Positions 10,769-20,331 of a DNA stretch of 33,444 bases are shown here, piece by piece. The stretch spans positions 1 through 33,444 of the forward strand of contig CALMYJ010000021.1 of assembly GCA_937873715.1 (NCBI GenBank), written 5' to 3'. The translations under genes and the position numbers were made by a program. The notes under the pieces were generated by a model. It did not search any database. It saw only the letters and a list, made by a program, of their open reading frames with translations, and was not told the origin of the DNA. Numbering within the stretch: the first letter of the stretch is position 1; each line of letters opens with the position of its first letter. Source of the stretch: an uncultured Chitinophagaceae bacterium (GTDB lineage Bacteria > Bacteroidota > Bacteroidia > Chitinophagales > Chitinophagaceae).

Positions 10769-11488
10769 ATGGCTGCACAACCCTGGCGCACCGGCAAGGT
10801 GATACGCATTGAAGATGAAACCAGTGATACCAAACGCTACTGGATAGAAGTACCGGAACTCCCCGCCTTCGATTTTAAACCAGGTCAGTTTGTTACCCTC
10901 GACCTTCCCATACACGAAAAACCCAACAAGCGCTGGCGCAGCTATTCCATCGCCTCTAATCCCGATGGCAGCAATGTATTTGAACTGGTGATTGTATTAA
11001 ATAAAGAAGGCGCAGGCACGCCCTGGCTGTTTAGCAATGTAACAGTGGGCACCGAATTAACCTTCCGTGGTGCCCAGGGCGTATTTACTTTAAATGAACC
11101 GGTTGAAAAAGACCTTTTCCTTATTTGCACCGGCACCGGTATTGCTCCGTTCCGCAGCATGGTAAAAGATATACACCTTAATAATAAGCCTCATAAAAAT
11201 ATTTACCTCATATTTGGCTGCCGCACCAAAGACACTTTATTATACTATCCTGAATTAACACAACTGCAGGCCGAAATGCCCGGCTTTCAATATATACCTA
11301 CACTTTCCCGTGAGCAGTGGGAAGGCCGCAGCGGCTATGTGCATGCTATTTATGAAGAGCTTTGTGCCGACAGGAAAGAAGCCAGCTTTTTTCTTTGCGG
11401 ATGGCGGGGTATGCTGGATGAAGCGAAAAAAAGAATCCTCGATATGGGCTATGATAAAAAAGCTATTCATTTAGAAATTTACGGATAG
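10769..11488 (+). CDS. FAD/NAD(P)-binding ferredoxin reductase-like oxidoreductase
   Basis: This 239-residue soluble flavoprotein belongs to the ferredoxin-NADP reductase superfamily, whose members pass electrons between NAD(P)H and a one-electron carrier through FAD. The FAD-binding beta barrel carries RSYS at 57-60. The nucleotide-binding half carries GTGIAPFRS at 122-130 and a late FFLCGW segment, and the protein ends in HLEIYG. No 2Fe-2S domain with its cysteine motif is attached, so a separate carrier protein would be needed. It lies 38 nt upstream of nuoA on the same strand, so co-transcription with the complex I operon is plausible; a promoter just ahead of nuoA cannot be excluded. The upstream spacer (10644-10768) holds only a weak TAATTTAC at 10740. 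The physiological partner is inference; a general flavodoxin/ferredoxin reductase role is the alternative. Confidence 0.85.
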   Translation: MAAQPWRTGKVIRIEDETSDTKRYWIEVPELPAFDFKPGQFVTLDLPIHEKPNKRWRSYSIASNPDGSNVFELVIVLNKEGAGTPWLFSNVTVGTELTFRGAQGVFTLNEPVEKDLFLICTGTGIAPFRSMVKDIHLNNKPHKNIYLIFGCRTKDTLLYYPELTQLQAEMPGFQYIPTLSREQWEGRSGYVHAIYEELCADRKEASFFLCGWRGMLDEAKKRILDMGYDKKAIHLEIYG

Positions 11489-11526
11489 GATTTTTTCCCT
11501 AAATTGTCCTGTAAATACATTGCTGT

Positions 11527-11877
11527 ATGGGAGCATCATCCATGATAGTACTCATAATTGCTGCGATGGCTTTTTCTTCGATAGCCATACTGGTAGCTAA
11601 GCTGCTCACCAAAGCCACTACCAATAAGCAAAAGGCCGAGCCTTATGAGTGTGGTATCCCCACGAAAGGAAAAACCTGGATGCAGCTTAATGTGGGTTAC
11701 TATTTGTTTGCGCTTATCTTTCTTATTTTTGATGTAGAACTTGTTTTCGTATATCCCTGGGCTGTAGTGGCCAAAAAACTGGGATGGATTGCCTTAGCCG
11801 AAATCATTATTTTCTTTTTCATTTTATTTACCGGTTTTTTATATGCCCATAAAAAAGGGGCATTAAAGTGGATGTAA
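11527..11877 (+). CDS. nuoA: NADH-quinone oxidoreductase subunit A
   Basis: NuoA is a small membrane subunit of complex I at the junction between the membrane arm and the quinone site. The 116 residues match the family length and show three hydrophobic segments. The conserved loop YECGIP is followed by KTWMQLNVGYYLFALIF, and FDVELVFVYPWA lies in the second segment. It begins the nuo gene series, 38 nt after the flavoprotein gene. Confidence 0.95.
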   Translation: MGASSMIVLIIAAMAFSSIAILVAKLLTKATTNKQKAEPYECGIPTKGKTWMQLNVGYYLFALIFLIFDVELVFVYPWAVVAKKLGWIALAEIIIFFFILFTGFLYAHKKGALKWM

Positions 11878-11918
11878 GCGCATTGATGCGTTGATAAACA
11901 GTGGTGGTGATGTGATTA

Positions 11919-12509
11919 ATGTTCATTAAACCCTTTGTAATGCAAACAACATCCGGCACAACACAACAAAGTTTTCCCGGCCAGGTACATGAGCTGCCCG
12001 GTGGCGGCATCGTACTCAGCAAGCTGGATGATGTAATCAACTGGGCCCGGTCTAACTCCCTGTGGCCACTCACTTTTGCCACCAGTTGCTGCGGAATAGA
12101 AATGATGGCCACCGCCTCGGCCAAATACGATTTCTCAAGATTCGGTTTTGAAGTTGCCCGTGCCTCTCCCCGGCAGGCTGATGTAATTATTATTGCAGGC
12201 ACTATTGTAAATAAAATGGCGCCAGTACTTAAGCGCCTGTACGACCAGATGGCCGATCCAAAATATGTAATTGCCATGGGCGCCTGCGCCATTAGCGGTG
12301 GCCCCTTTTTTTACAACACCTATTCGGTGGTAAAAGGTGCCGACCATGTGATACCCGTGGATGTGTATGTAGCCGGCTGTCCGCCACGGCCCGAAGCATT
12401 GCTGCATGCACTAATTACCCTACAGCAAAAAATTAAAAGCGGACTTACAAGAGAGCAAATAAAAAATACCAAACCACAAGATGCCGGCGACAGGCTGCAT
12501 ACTTTGTAA
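11919..12509 (+). CDS. nuoB: NADH-quinone oxidoreductase subunit B
   Basis: NuoB holds the terminal 4Fe-4S cluster N2, which passes electrons to quinone in the Q module. The four expected ligands are present: the tandem Cys57-Cys58 in TSCCGIEMM, Cys123 in GACAISGG and Cys154 in GCPPRP. An in-frame ATG at 11940 (residue 8) is an equally plausible start, because conservation begins well after both. The C-terminal tail after LQQKI is short and polar. Gap to nuoA is 41 nt. Confidence 0.95.
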   Translation: MFIKPFVMQTTSGTTQQSFPGQVHELPGGGIVLSKLDDVINWARSNSLWPLTFATSCCGIEMMATASAKYDFSRFGFEVARASPRQADVIIIAGTIVNKMAPVLKRLYDQMADPKYVIAMGACAISGGPFFYNTYSVVKGADHVIPVDVYVAGCPPRPEALLHALITLQQKIKSGLTREQIKNTKPQDAGDRLHTL

Positions 12510-12525
12510 TGATGAATAACCAACA

Positions 12526-12999
12526 ATGACCAGGGAAGCACTTCAAACAAAAATCTTGGAACTGCTGCCTGCAGCAACTTTCGATGAAGCTGCAGACACT
12601 AACACCAACGGGTGGCCCATCATTAATGTGGCTCCTGCCAACTGGCCTGTGCTTGCCCGGCACCTGTATTTTAACGAAACACTGCATTTTGATTTTTTGT
12701 TTTGCCTTACCTGTGTTGACTGGAAAACACATCTCGGTATGGTGTATCACCTCACCTCTACCCTGCACCGGCATAACATTGTGGTTAAAGCAAAACTGAA
12801 CAATGATACACCCGAAATTGAATCGGTAAGCAGTATATGGCAAACGGCAAATTTTCATGAAAGAGAAGTATATGAAATGTTTGGCGTACAGTTTATACAT
12901 CATCCAGATTTAAGACTTTTAATATTACCTGATGGATGGGAAGGCAGGAATCCTTTACGTAAAGATTTTGAAGACCCGGTAAATATGATACGACTATAA
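12526..12999 (+). CDS. nuoC: NADH-quinone oxidoreductase subunit C
   Basis: NuoC is the 30-kDa-type peripheral subunit of the Q module. Its 157 residues include the family signature around HEREVYEMFGVQFIHHPDLR and the ending GRNPLRKDFE. It is a separate gene and not fused to nuoD as in enterobacteria. Its stop TAA shares its last base with the ATG of nuoD, which suggests translational coupling. Confidence 0.95.
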   Translation: MTREALQTKILELLPAATFDEAADTNTNGWPIINVAPANWPVLARHLYFNETLHFDFLFCLTCVDWKTHLGMVYHLTSTLHRHNIVVKAKLNNDTPEIESVSSIWQTANFHEREVYEMFGVQFIHHPDLRLLILPDGWEGRNPLRKDFEDPVNMIRL

Positions 13000-14132
13000 T
13001 GTTCAGCGAAACACATATTGATACGGCTATTACCAGCAACGAAGCTGGCGATCTGGTGATCAACATCGGGCCGCAGCATCCAGCTACGCATGGCGTGCTG
13101 CACCTTGTGGTTACCCTCAATGGCGAAACCATAAAAAAGGTTGAACCACATTTGGGCTATATCCACCGCTCTATCGAAAAAATGTGTGAAAGCCTTACCT
13201 ACCGCCAGTTTATATATGTTACCAGCCGCATGGATTATTTATCGGCACATATCAATAACCACGCCTGTGCCCTTTGTGTAGAGCAGGGCTTGCAGGTAGA
13301 AGTGCCGCAGCGGGCAAAAGTGATACGGGTGCTGATGGATGAATTAACCCGTATTGCCTCACATGAATTATGGTGGGGTGCTATGGGAATGGATATTGGC
13401 GCTTTTACACCTTTCTTTCATGCCTTCAGGGAAAGAGAAGCCATCAATGACATAATGGAAGAAACCTGCGGCGCAAGGCTCACCATGAATTATATGGTGC
13501 CCGGTGGTGTGATGATGGATATACATCCCAACTTTCAACACAGGGTTAAAGATTTTATCAAACTGTTTTACTCCAAAATTGATGAGTACGACGAGATGGT
13601 TACCGGTAATATCATTTTTCAAAACAGGATGAAAGGCGTGGGTGTACTTAAAAAAGAAGACGCCATTTCGTTTGGCTGTACCGGCCCGGTAGCCAGGGGC
13701 AGCGGTGTACACTGCGATGTACGCAAACTGTATCCTTATGAAATATACGATGAACTGGACTTTGATGAAATTACCGAAACGGCCGGCGACTCCTTTGCCC
13801 GGTATATGGTACGGATAAAGGAACTGCGGCAATCAGTAAAAATTATAGAACAGTTAATTGATAATATTCCGGAGGGAGATTACCAGGCAAAAACAAAAGC
13901 GGTATTAAAATTACCCAAGGGCGAATTTTACCAGAGGGTGGAAACAGCAAGGGGCGAATTTGGGGTATACATTGTTAGTGAAGGCGGCACCACACCTTAC
14001 CGGATTAAATTTCGTTCACCGGGATTTTCCAATTTATCAGCACTTGACCATATGGCAAGAGGTGGAAAAATTGGCGACTTAGTAGCAATGATGGGTACAC
14101 TGGATTTAGTAATACCGGATATCGACAGGTGA
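12999..14132 (+). CDS. nuoD: NADH-quinone oxidoreductase subunit D
   Basis: NuoD is the 49-kDa-type subunit that shapes the quinone pocket together with NuoB. The 377 residues contain INIGPQHPATHGVLH near the N-terminus, HLGYIHRSIEK, and the C-terminal segment PYRIKFRSPGFSNLSAL. The start overlaps nuoC by one base. Only 84 nt separate its stop from nuoH, and there is no room for nuoE, nuoF or nuoG, which usually follow here. Confidence 0.96.
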   Translation: MFSETHIDTAITSNEAGDLVINIGPQHPATHGVLHLVVTLNGETIKKVEPHLGYIHRSIEKMCESLTYRQFIYVTSRMDYLSAHINNHACALCVEQGLQVEVPQRAKVIRVLMDELTRIASHELWWGAMGMDIGAFTPFFHAFREREAINDIMEETCGARLTMNYMVPGGVMMDIHPNFQHRVKDFIKLFYSKIDEYDEMVTGNIIFQNRMKGVGVLKKEDAISFGCTGPVARGSGVHCDVRKLYPYEIYDELDFDEITETAGDSFARYMVRIKELRQSVKIIEQLIDNIPEGDYQAKTKAVLKLPKGEFYQRVETARGEFGVYIVSEGGTTPYRIKFRSPGFSNLSALDHMARGGKIGDLVAMMGTLDLVIPDIDR

Positions 14133-14216
14133 TTGCACTGAAAGCAGCAAAGGATAAACATTTATAAAGCATTACATCATTTAAAATACAAAACCGCCTC
14201 ATTCATCATAACTACA

Positions 14217-15293
14217 ATGTGGAGTTTTTCTGACATAGCAAACAACTTACACCAATGGCTATACGCCAATGTGGGCAGTACCTGGGCCACCGTTATCGAA
14301 ATGGTGCTGGCAGGCATTGCTGTGATTACCCTGTTTGCCGTGCTGGGGCTTGTGTTGGTATTGATGGAACGAAAAGTATCGGCATGGATGCAAATCAGGC
14401 TGGGGCCCAACCGGGTGGGGCCCAAAGGCATGCTGCAAAGTTTTGCCGACACCCTTAAACTAATGGTGAAAGAAGGCTTTACTCCCGGCGGTGCGGATAA
14501 ATTCCTCTTCAACTTTGCGCCGTATTTATCCATCATTGTTGCCATGCTGCTGATGGCGCCTATTGCCTTTGCCAAAAATTTTCAACTGTGGAATATCAAC
14601 ATCGGTGTGTTGTATATTTCTGCCATCTCCTCCATATCGGTTATTAGTATCCTGATGGCAGGCTGGGCCAGCAACAACAAATATTCTTTAGTTGGTGCTA
14701 TGCGGAGTGGCGCACAAATTGTGAGTTACGAACTGTCTGCCGGGCTTTCGGTTATCACTATTGTAGTGTTAGCCGGCAGTTTAAATATTCCTGACATCAT
14801 TCATTCGCAGGCTAATGGCTGGTGGATTTTTAAAGGGCATATCCCGGTGCTTATTGCTTTTGTAATTTTCATAATTGCCGTAACAGCCGAAACCAACCGG
14901 GCACCATTTGATATGGCCGAAGCCGAATCAGAATTAACCGCCGGTTTTCATACAGAATATTCGGGGATGAAATTTGCCCTTTTCTTTTTGGCAGAATATG
15001 TAAATGTGTTTATTGTTTGCGCTATTGGCGCCACCTTGTTTTTAGGCGGATGGATGCCGCTGCACATCGGCAGTTGGGAAGGCTTTAACCGGGTGATGGA
15101 TTATATTCCTTCAAGCCTCTGGTTTTTTGGAAAAATATTTTTGCTGATATTTTTAATCATGTGGTTCAGGTGGAGTTTCCCCAGGCTACGCATCGACCAG
15201 CTATTAAATTTAGAATGGAAATACCTGTTGCCCATTAGCATGATTAACTTACTGCTGGCAACGGTTATGGCTATAGGGGGATGGCATTTTTAG
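14217..15293 (+). CDS. nuoH: NADH-quinone oxidoreductase subunit H
   Basis: NuoH is the membrane subunit that forms the heel of complex I and part of the quinone channel. It has 358 residues with about eight hydrophobic segments. Diagnostic stretches are LMERKVSAWMQIRLGPNRVGP and ETNRAPFDMAEAESELTAGF, including the conserved acidic loop. It directly follows nuoD and is separated from nuoI by an unusually long 187-nt spacer. Confidence 0.96.
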   Translation: MWSFSDIANNLHQWLYANVGSTWATVIEMVLAGIAVITLFAVLGLVLVLMERKVSAWMQIRLGPNRVGPKGMLQSFADTLKLMVKEGFTPGGADKFLFNFAPYLSIIVAMLLMAPIAFAKNFQLWNINIGVLYISAISSISVISILMAGWASNNKYSLVGAMRSGAQIVSYELSAGLSVITIVVLAGSLNIPDIIHSQANGWWIFKGHIPVLIAFVIFIIAVTAETNRAPFDMAEAESELTAGFHTEYSGMKFALFFLAEYVNVFIVCAIGATLFLGGWMPLHIGSWEGFNRVMDYIPSSLWFFGKIFLLIFLIMWFRWSFPRLRIDQLLNLEWKYLLPISMINLLLATVMAIGGWHF

Positions 15294-15480
15294 TGGAGAG
15301 TAGAGGGTTAAGAGTTTAAAGTTTAGAATGAAGAATGAAAAATTGAAGATGAAAAATGAAAAATTATGCGTTACGGATTTTAGAGATTGAAGCATGATAG
15401 CATTTTACTGTTGATTTATTGTTCTTTCATTTTTACCGCTTATGCAGCGACAGGCTGATTAAAGCACAGCATTAAAAAAG
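15294..15480. repeat. Low-complexity word-repeat spacer inside the nuo operon
   Basis: The 187-nt gap between nuoH and nuoI holds no gene. Its first part (about 15294-15370) is built of short, slightly varied words such as GAGTAGAGGGTTAAGAGTTT, TTTAGAATGAAGAATGAAAA and GATGAAAAATGAAAAATTA. The rest looks like ordinary AT-rich spacer. All other nuo gaps are under 90 nt. Similar word-repeat DNA occurs at 23633-23680 and 24061-24095. Confidence 0.55.
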
Positions 15481-15957
15481 ATGTTTTTAAAAACCTACAT
15501 AAAAGACATTTATACCGGCGTTACATCGCTGCTGAAGGGCATGCGACGTACCGGCTATTATTTTACGCATCATAAAGAAATCATCACCCAGCAATATCCT
15601 GATAACAGGGCTACACTGAACCTGCCCGAAAGATTTAAAGGGGAAGTGGTGATGACGCATGATACCAATAACGAACATGCCTGTACGGGATGCACTGCCT
15701 GCGAACTGGCCTGCCCTAATGCCACCATAAAAATCATCACCAAATTTGATATAACACCGGAAGGCAAAAAGAAAAAAGCGATTGACAAATTTGTGTATCA
15801 CCTGGAGCTGTGCACCATGTGCAACCTTTGCGTGGAAGCCTGCCCAACCGGGGCCATAAAAATGGATCAAACATTTGAACACAGTGTGTTCGACAGGAGC
15901 CGGTTAACCAAAATTTTAAATCAACCCGGCTCTAAAATCAGGGAGGGAGTAGAATAA
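15481..15957 (+). CDS. nuoI: NADH-quinone oxidoreductase subunit I (2x 4Fe-4S)
   Basis: NuoI carries the two 4Fe-4S clusters N6a and N6b that feed cluster N2. In 158 residues there are two ferredoxin motifs: Cys68, Cys71, Cys74 and Cys78 (CTGCTACELACP), and Cys111, Cys114, Cys117 and Cys121 (CTMCNLCVEACP). Both motifs are complete. With NuoE, F and G missing from the operon, NuoI is the outermost iron-sulfur subunit encoded here and is the likely electron entry point. Confidence 0.96.
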   Translation: MFLKTYIKDIYTGVTSLLKGMRRTGYYFTHHKEIITQQYPDNRATLNLPERFKGEVVMTHDTNNEHACTGCTACELACPNATIKIITKFDITPEGKKKKAIDKFVYHLELCTMCNLCVEACPTGAIKMDQTFEHSVFDRSRLTKILNQPGSKIREGVE

Positions 15958-16485
15958 ATGAACGGAAACACCATCATATTTTATATGCTTGCTGCGCTTG
16001 CAATGGTAAGCGGTTTACTAGCTGTTACCAGCCGGCAGATTTTCCGTGCTGCGGTATTCCTGCTGTTTTCACTAATTGGTGTAGCTGGCTTATACTTTTG
16101 GATGGAGTATAATTTTATTGCAGCCGTGCAAATAGTAGTATATGTTGGCGGCATCACTGTACTCATTATTTTTTCCATATTCCTTACACAACAGGCTGGC
16201 GAACTATTACCCAAACAAAAAGCCGGCAGGCAGTTGATGGCTGCATTAGCCGCTTTCTGCGGATTTGCCTTAGTGCTGCTGCAGGTGCTTCAACATAATT
16301 TTAAAATAACAGTACAGCAGCCTGCGCCCGATATGACAGCCATTGGGACGCAAATGATGGGCATTGATGAATGGGGGTATGCTTTGCCGTTTGAAGTAAT
16401 CAGTATTTTATTGCTGGCAGCACTGGTAGGTTGTATTGTAATTGCATTGCCTGCGCCAAAAGAAGAAGCAGGGGCAGGCATATAA
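15958..16485 (+). CDS. nuoJ: NADH-quinone oxidoreductase subunit J
   Basis: NuoJ is a membrane-arm subunit next to NuoK. It has 175 residues with five hydrophobic segments, and AVFLLFSLIGVAGLYFWMEYNFIAAVQIVVYVGGITVLIIF carries the family pattern. It begins immediately after the nuoI stop, with no intervening base. Confidence 0.94.
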   Translation: MNGNTIIFYMLAALAMVSGLLAVTSRQIFRAAVFLLFSLIGVAGLYFWMEYNFIAAVQIVVYVGGITVLIIFSIFLTQQAGELLPKQKAGRQLMAALAAFCGFALVLLQVLQHNFKITVQQPAPDMTAIGTQMMGIDEWGYALPFEVISILLLAALVGCIVIALPAPKEEAGAGI

Positions 16486-16543
16486 TTTTTTGAAAATTGA
16501 TTTTAAATAATAGTAACGATAATGAACCATAAATAAGTAACCC

Positions 16544-16855
16544 ATGCAACCCGGGCTCTACCACATATTATTTATCAGCACTGCCTTATTTTTCATTGGC
16601 GTGTATGGCTTCCTCAGCCGCAGGAACCTTATTACCATGCTCATGGGTATCGAACTGGTATTAAACAGCGTAAACATCAACTTTATAGCTTTTAACAAAT
16701 ACCTGTGGCCGGGCAGGATGGATGGCCTGTTTTTTACCCTTTTTGTAATTGCCATCGCGGCTGCCGAAGCGGCTGTAGCTATAGCCATCATCATCAATTT
16801 ATACCGAAGCCATCAAAGCATTGATGTGGAAGAAGCAGAAGCACTGAAATATTAA
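16544..16855 (+). CDS. nuoK: NADH-quinone oxidoreductase subunit K
   Basis: NuoK is a three-helix membrane subunit with acidic residues that belong to the proton path. It has 103 residues, the usual length. MGIELVLNSVNINFIAF holds the conserved Glu of helix two, and AAAEAAVAIAIIINLYR holds the one in helix three. Confidence 0.95.
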   Translation: MQPGLYHILFISTALFFIGVYGFLSRRNLITMLMGIELVLNSVNINFIAFNKYLWPGRMDGLFFTLFVIAIAAAEAAVAIAIIINLYRSHQSIDVEEAEALKY

Positions 16856-16893
16856 TAACCCAACAACAGTAAAGCATATCGTAAAAACTAAAG

Positions 16894-18825
16894 ATGCCCA
16901 ACAGCCTGTACATATTACTTATACCCTTATTGCCATTAGCCGCATTTGTGATGCATGGCCTTTTCGGAAAAAAACACATCCGGCAATATGCAGGCATCAT
17001 AAGCACGGCGCTGCTCAGCCTTTCGTTTGCTTTAGCGCTGCACACTGCCTGGGGTTATTTTACACAGTACGGGCAGGTGGATGGCGTGTATGAAAAACTG
17101 GTGCCATTTAAATACACCTGGCTGCAGTTTACCCAACACCTGCAGATTGATATGGGCATACTGCTGGACCCCATTGCTGTGATGATGCTGGTGGTGGTAA
17201 CCTTAGTATCGCTGATGGTGCATATTTACAGCCTGGGTTATATGAAAGGCGAAGCAAGATTTGCGACATACTATGCTTACTTAGGCTTGTTTACTTTTTC
17301 AATGCTCGGGCTTGTGTTGTCTTCCAATATTTTCCAGATGTATATTTTCTGGGAACTGGTGGGTGTATCCTCGTTCCTGTTAATTGGTTTTTATTACGAC
17401 AAACCATCTGCAGTGGCTGCATGTAAAAAAGCGTTTATTGTTACCCGTTTTGCTGACGTTGGTTTTTTAATTGGCATACTGGTGCTTTCGTATTATGGCG
17501 GTTCAATGGATTTTAATACCCTTATTCAAAAATTTACAACAACAGGCCCCGAATACAAAAATGTGGTGGCTGCATCTTTCTTAGGCATATCGGCCTTAAC
17601 CTGGGGGGTGGTGCTGGTATTTGTTGGCGGCGCCGGTAAAAGTGCTATGTTTCCCCTGCACATCTGGCTGCCCGATGCGATGGAAGGCCCCACACCTGTA
17701 TCAGCATTGATACATGCCGCTACGATGGTGGTAGCCGGGGTATACCTCGTGGCAAGACTGTTCCCTGTTTTTAGCATGACGGCTCCTGCCCTGCAGGTAG
17801 TTACTTTCATAGGTGTGTTCTCTGCCCTGTTTGCCGCCATCATCGCCTGTACGCAAACAGATATTAAAAGAGTGCTGGCCTATTCCACCATGTCGCAAAT
17901 TGGCTTTATGCTCTTTGCTCTCGGTGTATCCGGTAAGGGAGGCGAAACAGGCCTGGGCTATACCGCATCAATGTTTCACCTGTTTACCCATGCCCTTTTT
18001 AAAGCCTTGTTGTTTTTAGGCGCTGGTGCCGTAATACATTATGTACATAGTAACGAGATGAAAGACATGGGCGGCTTAAGAAAACAATTACCCATAACAC
18101 ATATAACCTTCTTAATAGCCTGCCTTGCCATTGCAGGACTACCGCCATTTGCCGGCTTCTTTAGTAAAGAAGAGATTTTACTGGCAGCATACCAACAGCA
18201 TAAAATAGTGTATACTATAGCGTTAGTTACATCTGGCCTTACGGCTTTCTATATGTTCCGGCTGTACTTTAGCATTTTCTGGAACAAACCATTTGCAACA
18301 ACACACAGGGCCCATCATGGCGAAGGTGGCGCTGCCATGATGCTGCCTTTAATAGTGCTGGCCGCTGGTGCATTGGCCGCCGGCTTTATACCGTTTGGGC
18401 ATTATGTAAGTGCCGATGGTAAACAATTGCCCACAGCCTTTCACCTGGGATTTTCTATTGCACCGGTATTGCTGGCAGTGGCAGGTATCGGCCTTGCTGC
18501 TTATTTCTTTAAAAAGCAATCGTCAAAACCACAGGAGGCAAGCAATACGATGGGCGGCTTGTACAAAACTGCTTACCGCAAATTTTATATCGATGAACTA
18601 TACCTGTTTATTACCCAAAAAATACTGTTCAACCTTATTGGAAAAACAGCAGCATGGTTTGATAAAAATGTGGTGGATGGCGCAGTGGATGCTACCGGCG
18701 AAACAACCCTGAACACCTCAGAAAAAATTAAAGTGATTCAATCGGGTAAAGTGCAGCAGTATGCCATATATTTTTTAGCAGGTGTGCTTGTACTGGCCGT
18801 TATTTATATCTATTGGCAGAAATAA
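16894..18825 (+). CDS. nuoL: NADH-quinone oxidoreductase subunit L
   Basis: NuoL is the distal antiporter-like proton-pumping subunit. It has 643 residues with many membrane helices. Diagnostic stretches are YIFWELVGVSSFLLIGFYY, HIWLPDAMEGPTPVSALIHA with the following VAGVYLVAR, and SMFHLFTHALFKALLFLGAG with its conserved helix-break and Lys. The C-terminal part contains the expected long lateral region and final anchor helix (AIYFLAGVLVLAVIYIYW). Confidence 0.96.
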   Translation: MPNSLYILLIPLLPLAAFVMHGLFGKKHIRQYAGIISTALLSLSFALALHTAWGYFTQYGQVDGVYEKLVPFKYTWLQFTQHLQIDMGILLDPIAVMMLVVVTLVSLMVHIYSLGYMKGEARFATYYAYLGLFTFSMLGLVLSSNIFQMYIFWELVGVSSFLLIGFYYDKPSAVAACKKAFIVTRFADVGFLIGILVLSYYGGSMDFNTLIQKFTTTGPEYKNVVAASFLGISALTWGVVLVFVGGAGKSAMFPLHIWLPDAMEGPTPVSALIHAATMVVAGVYLVARLFPVFSMTAPALQVVTFIGVFSALFAAIIACTQTDIKRVLAYSTMSQIGFMLFALGVSGKGGETGLGYTASMFHLFTHALFKALLFLGAGAVIHYVHSNEMKDMGGLRKQLPITHITFLIACLAIAGLPPFAGFFSKEEILLAAYQQHKIVYTIALVTSGLTAFYMFRLYFSIFWNKPFATTHRAHHGEGGAAMMLPLIVLAAGALAAGFIPFGHYVSADGKQLPTAFHLGFSIAPVLLAVAGIGLAAYFFKKQSSKPQEASNTMGGLYKTAYRKFYIDELYLFITQKILFNLIGKTAAWFDKNVVDGAVDATGETTLNTSEKIKVIQSGKVQQYAIYFLAGVLVLAVIYIYWQK

Positions 18826-18842
18826 AGCGATAAGCAAAGCAG

Positions 18843-20324
18843 ATGAATTTAATTGTACTACTTCTTATTCCGTTTATCACAGCATTGCTGGTGCTGCTGG
18901 CCCGTACTACCCAACAGGTAAGGCTTGCAGCACTTGCCGGATCGGCTGTACAATTAGTTGCAGCTATCATCCTGCTATTTGCATTTAACCACGAAAAAGC
19001 TGCAGGCAATACTGCTGCCATTTTTTTTGAACAAAATCATAGCTGGTTCCCGGCCTGGAATATCAGTTTTCATATTGGGATAGATGGCATCGCTATGGCC
19101 ATGATACTGCTTACTGCATTTGTAGTGATTGCCGGTGTGCTGGTATCCTGGAAAATTGAAAAAATGGTGAAAGAGTTTTACGCCATGCTCATCCTGCTAA
19201 GCCTTGGCGCTTATGGCTTTTTTATTTCGCTTGATTTATTCTCTATGTTCTTTTTTTTAGAGCTGGCGGTAATACCCAAGTACCTGCTCATTGGCATTTG
19301 GGGCAGCGGCAAAAAAGAGTATGCTGCCAACAAGCTTGCCCTTATGCTGATGTGCGGCTCTGCGTTGGTGTTAGTAGGTATGCTGGGTGCTTATTTTGGC
19401 AGCGATGCTAAAACTTTCGACATTACCATACTTGCCGCCTCTCCGCTGGCAAAAGATGTACAGTTGCTTTGTTTCCCTTTTTTATTTATCGGCTTTGGCA
19501 TCTTTACAGCTTTGTTTCCTTTTCATACCTGGGTGCCCGATGGCCACTCTTCGGCACCCACAGCAGGCTCTATGTTCCTGGCAGGTATATCCATGAAGCT
19601 GGGTGGCTACGGCTGCCTGCGTGCCGCAGCTTACCTGATGCCCGATGCCGCACAAGCCTATTCACCCTACATTATATTGCTGGCGGCTATCGCCATTATA
19701 TACGGCGCTTTTGCCACTATGATGCAGCAGGATTTAAAATACATCAATGCTTATTCCTCCATCAGTCATTGTGGCTTTGTACTGCTCGGTATTGGTATGC
19801 TTACCCAGGCCGCTATAACGGGTGCGGTAATGCAAATGGTAAGTCATGGGCTGATGACCGCACTGTTTTTTGCGGTTATCGGTATGATATACGAACGCAC
19901 CCATACCAGGGATGTAGCCGCAATGGGTGGACTGATGAAGTCCATGCCTTTTATTTGTACGGTCTTGTTCCTGGTTGGCTTTTGTTCGCTTGGCCTGCCG
20001 GGCCTCAGCGGCTTTGCCGCCGAAATGATGGTGTTTACCGGCTCCTGGCAGCAGCCGGGCATCTTTCACCGCATTGCCACTGTTGCAGCCTGCCTGTCGA
20101 TTGTAGTAACGGCAGTGTATATACTAAGAGCTGTGGGTAAAGTAGCCATGGGGCCATTAAAGGCAGGGGCCAGTGCACTCAGCGATGCCGGTTGGCACGA
20201 AAAACTGGCAGCCCTGGTATTACTTGCCGGCATACTGGCTATGGGGCTTGCCCCGGAATGGCTCAACACACTGGTATCACCCGGCTCACAAATTATTATG
20301 CAAAAAATTCAGGCAGTTAAATAA
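18843..20324 (+). CDS. nuoM: NADH-quinone oxidoreductase subunit M
   Basis: NuoM is the second antiporter-like subunit of the membrane arm. It has 493 residues. Family stretches include FFFLELAVIPKYLLIGIWG with the conserved Glu, FHTWVPDGHSSAPTAGSMFL, and KLGGYGCLR. It starts 17 nt after nuoL, and nuoN begins 7 nt after its stop. Confidence 0.96.
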   Translation: MNLIVLLLIPFITALLVLLARTTQQVRLAALAGSAVQLVAAIILLFAFNHEKAAGNTAAIFFEQNHSWFPAWNISFHIGIDGIAMAMILLTAFVVIAGVLVSWKIEKMVKEFYAMLILLSLGAYGFFISLDLFSMFFFLELAVIPKYLLIGIWGSGKKEYAANKLALMLMCGSALVLVGMLGAYFGSDAKTFDITILAASPLAKDVQLLCFPFLFIGFGIFTALFPFHTWVPDGHSSAPTAGSMFLAGISMKLGGYGCLRAAAYLMPDAAQAYSPYIILLAAIAIIYGAFATMMQQDLKYINAYSSISHCGFVLLGIGMLTQAAITGAVMQMVSHGLMTALFFAVIGMIYERTHTRDVAAMGGLMKSMPFICTVLFLVGFCSLGLPGLSGFAAEMMVFTGSWQQPGIFHRIATVAACLSIVVTAVYILRAVGKVAMGPLKAGASALSDAGWHEKLAALVLLAGILAMGLAPEWLNTLVSPGSQIIMQKIQAVK

Positions 20325-20331
20325 ACACAGC

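Noticed and set aside
19469..20140. 223-residue frame on the plus strand within nuoM
   Set aside because: It is a shadow of nuoM in another frame, with an atypical Cys/Tyr/Arg-rich composition.
20173..20331. Long N-terminal extension of nuoN from ATG 20173
   Set aside because: It would overlap nuoM by more than 150 nt, and its translation is not like NuoN; ATG 20332 gives the normal length.
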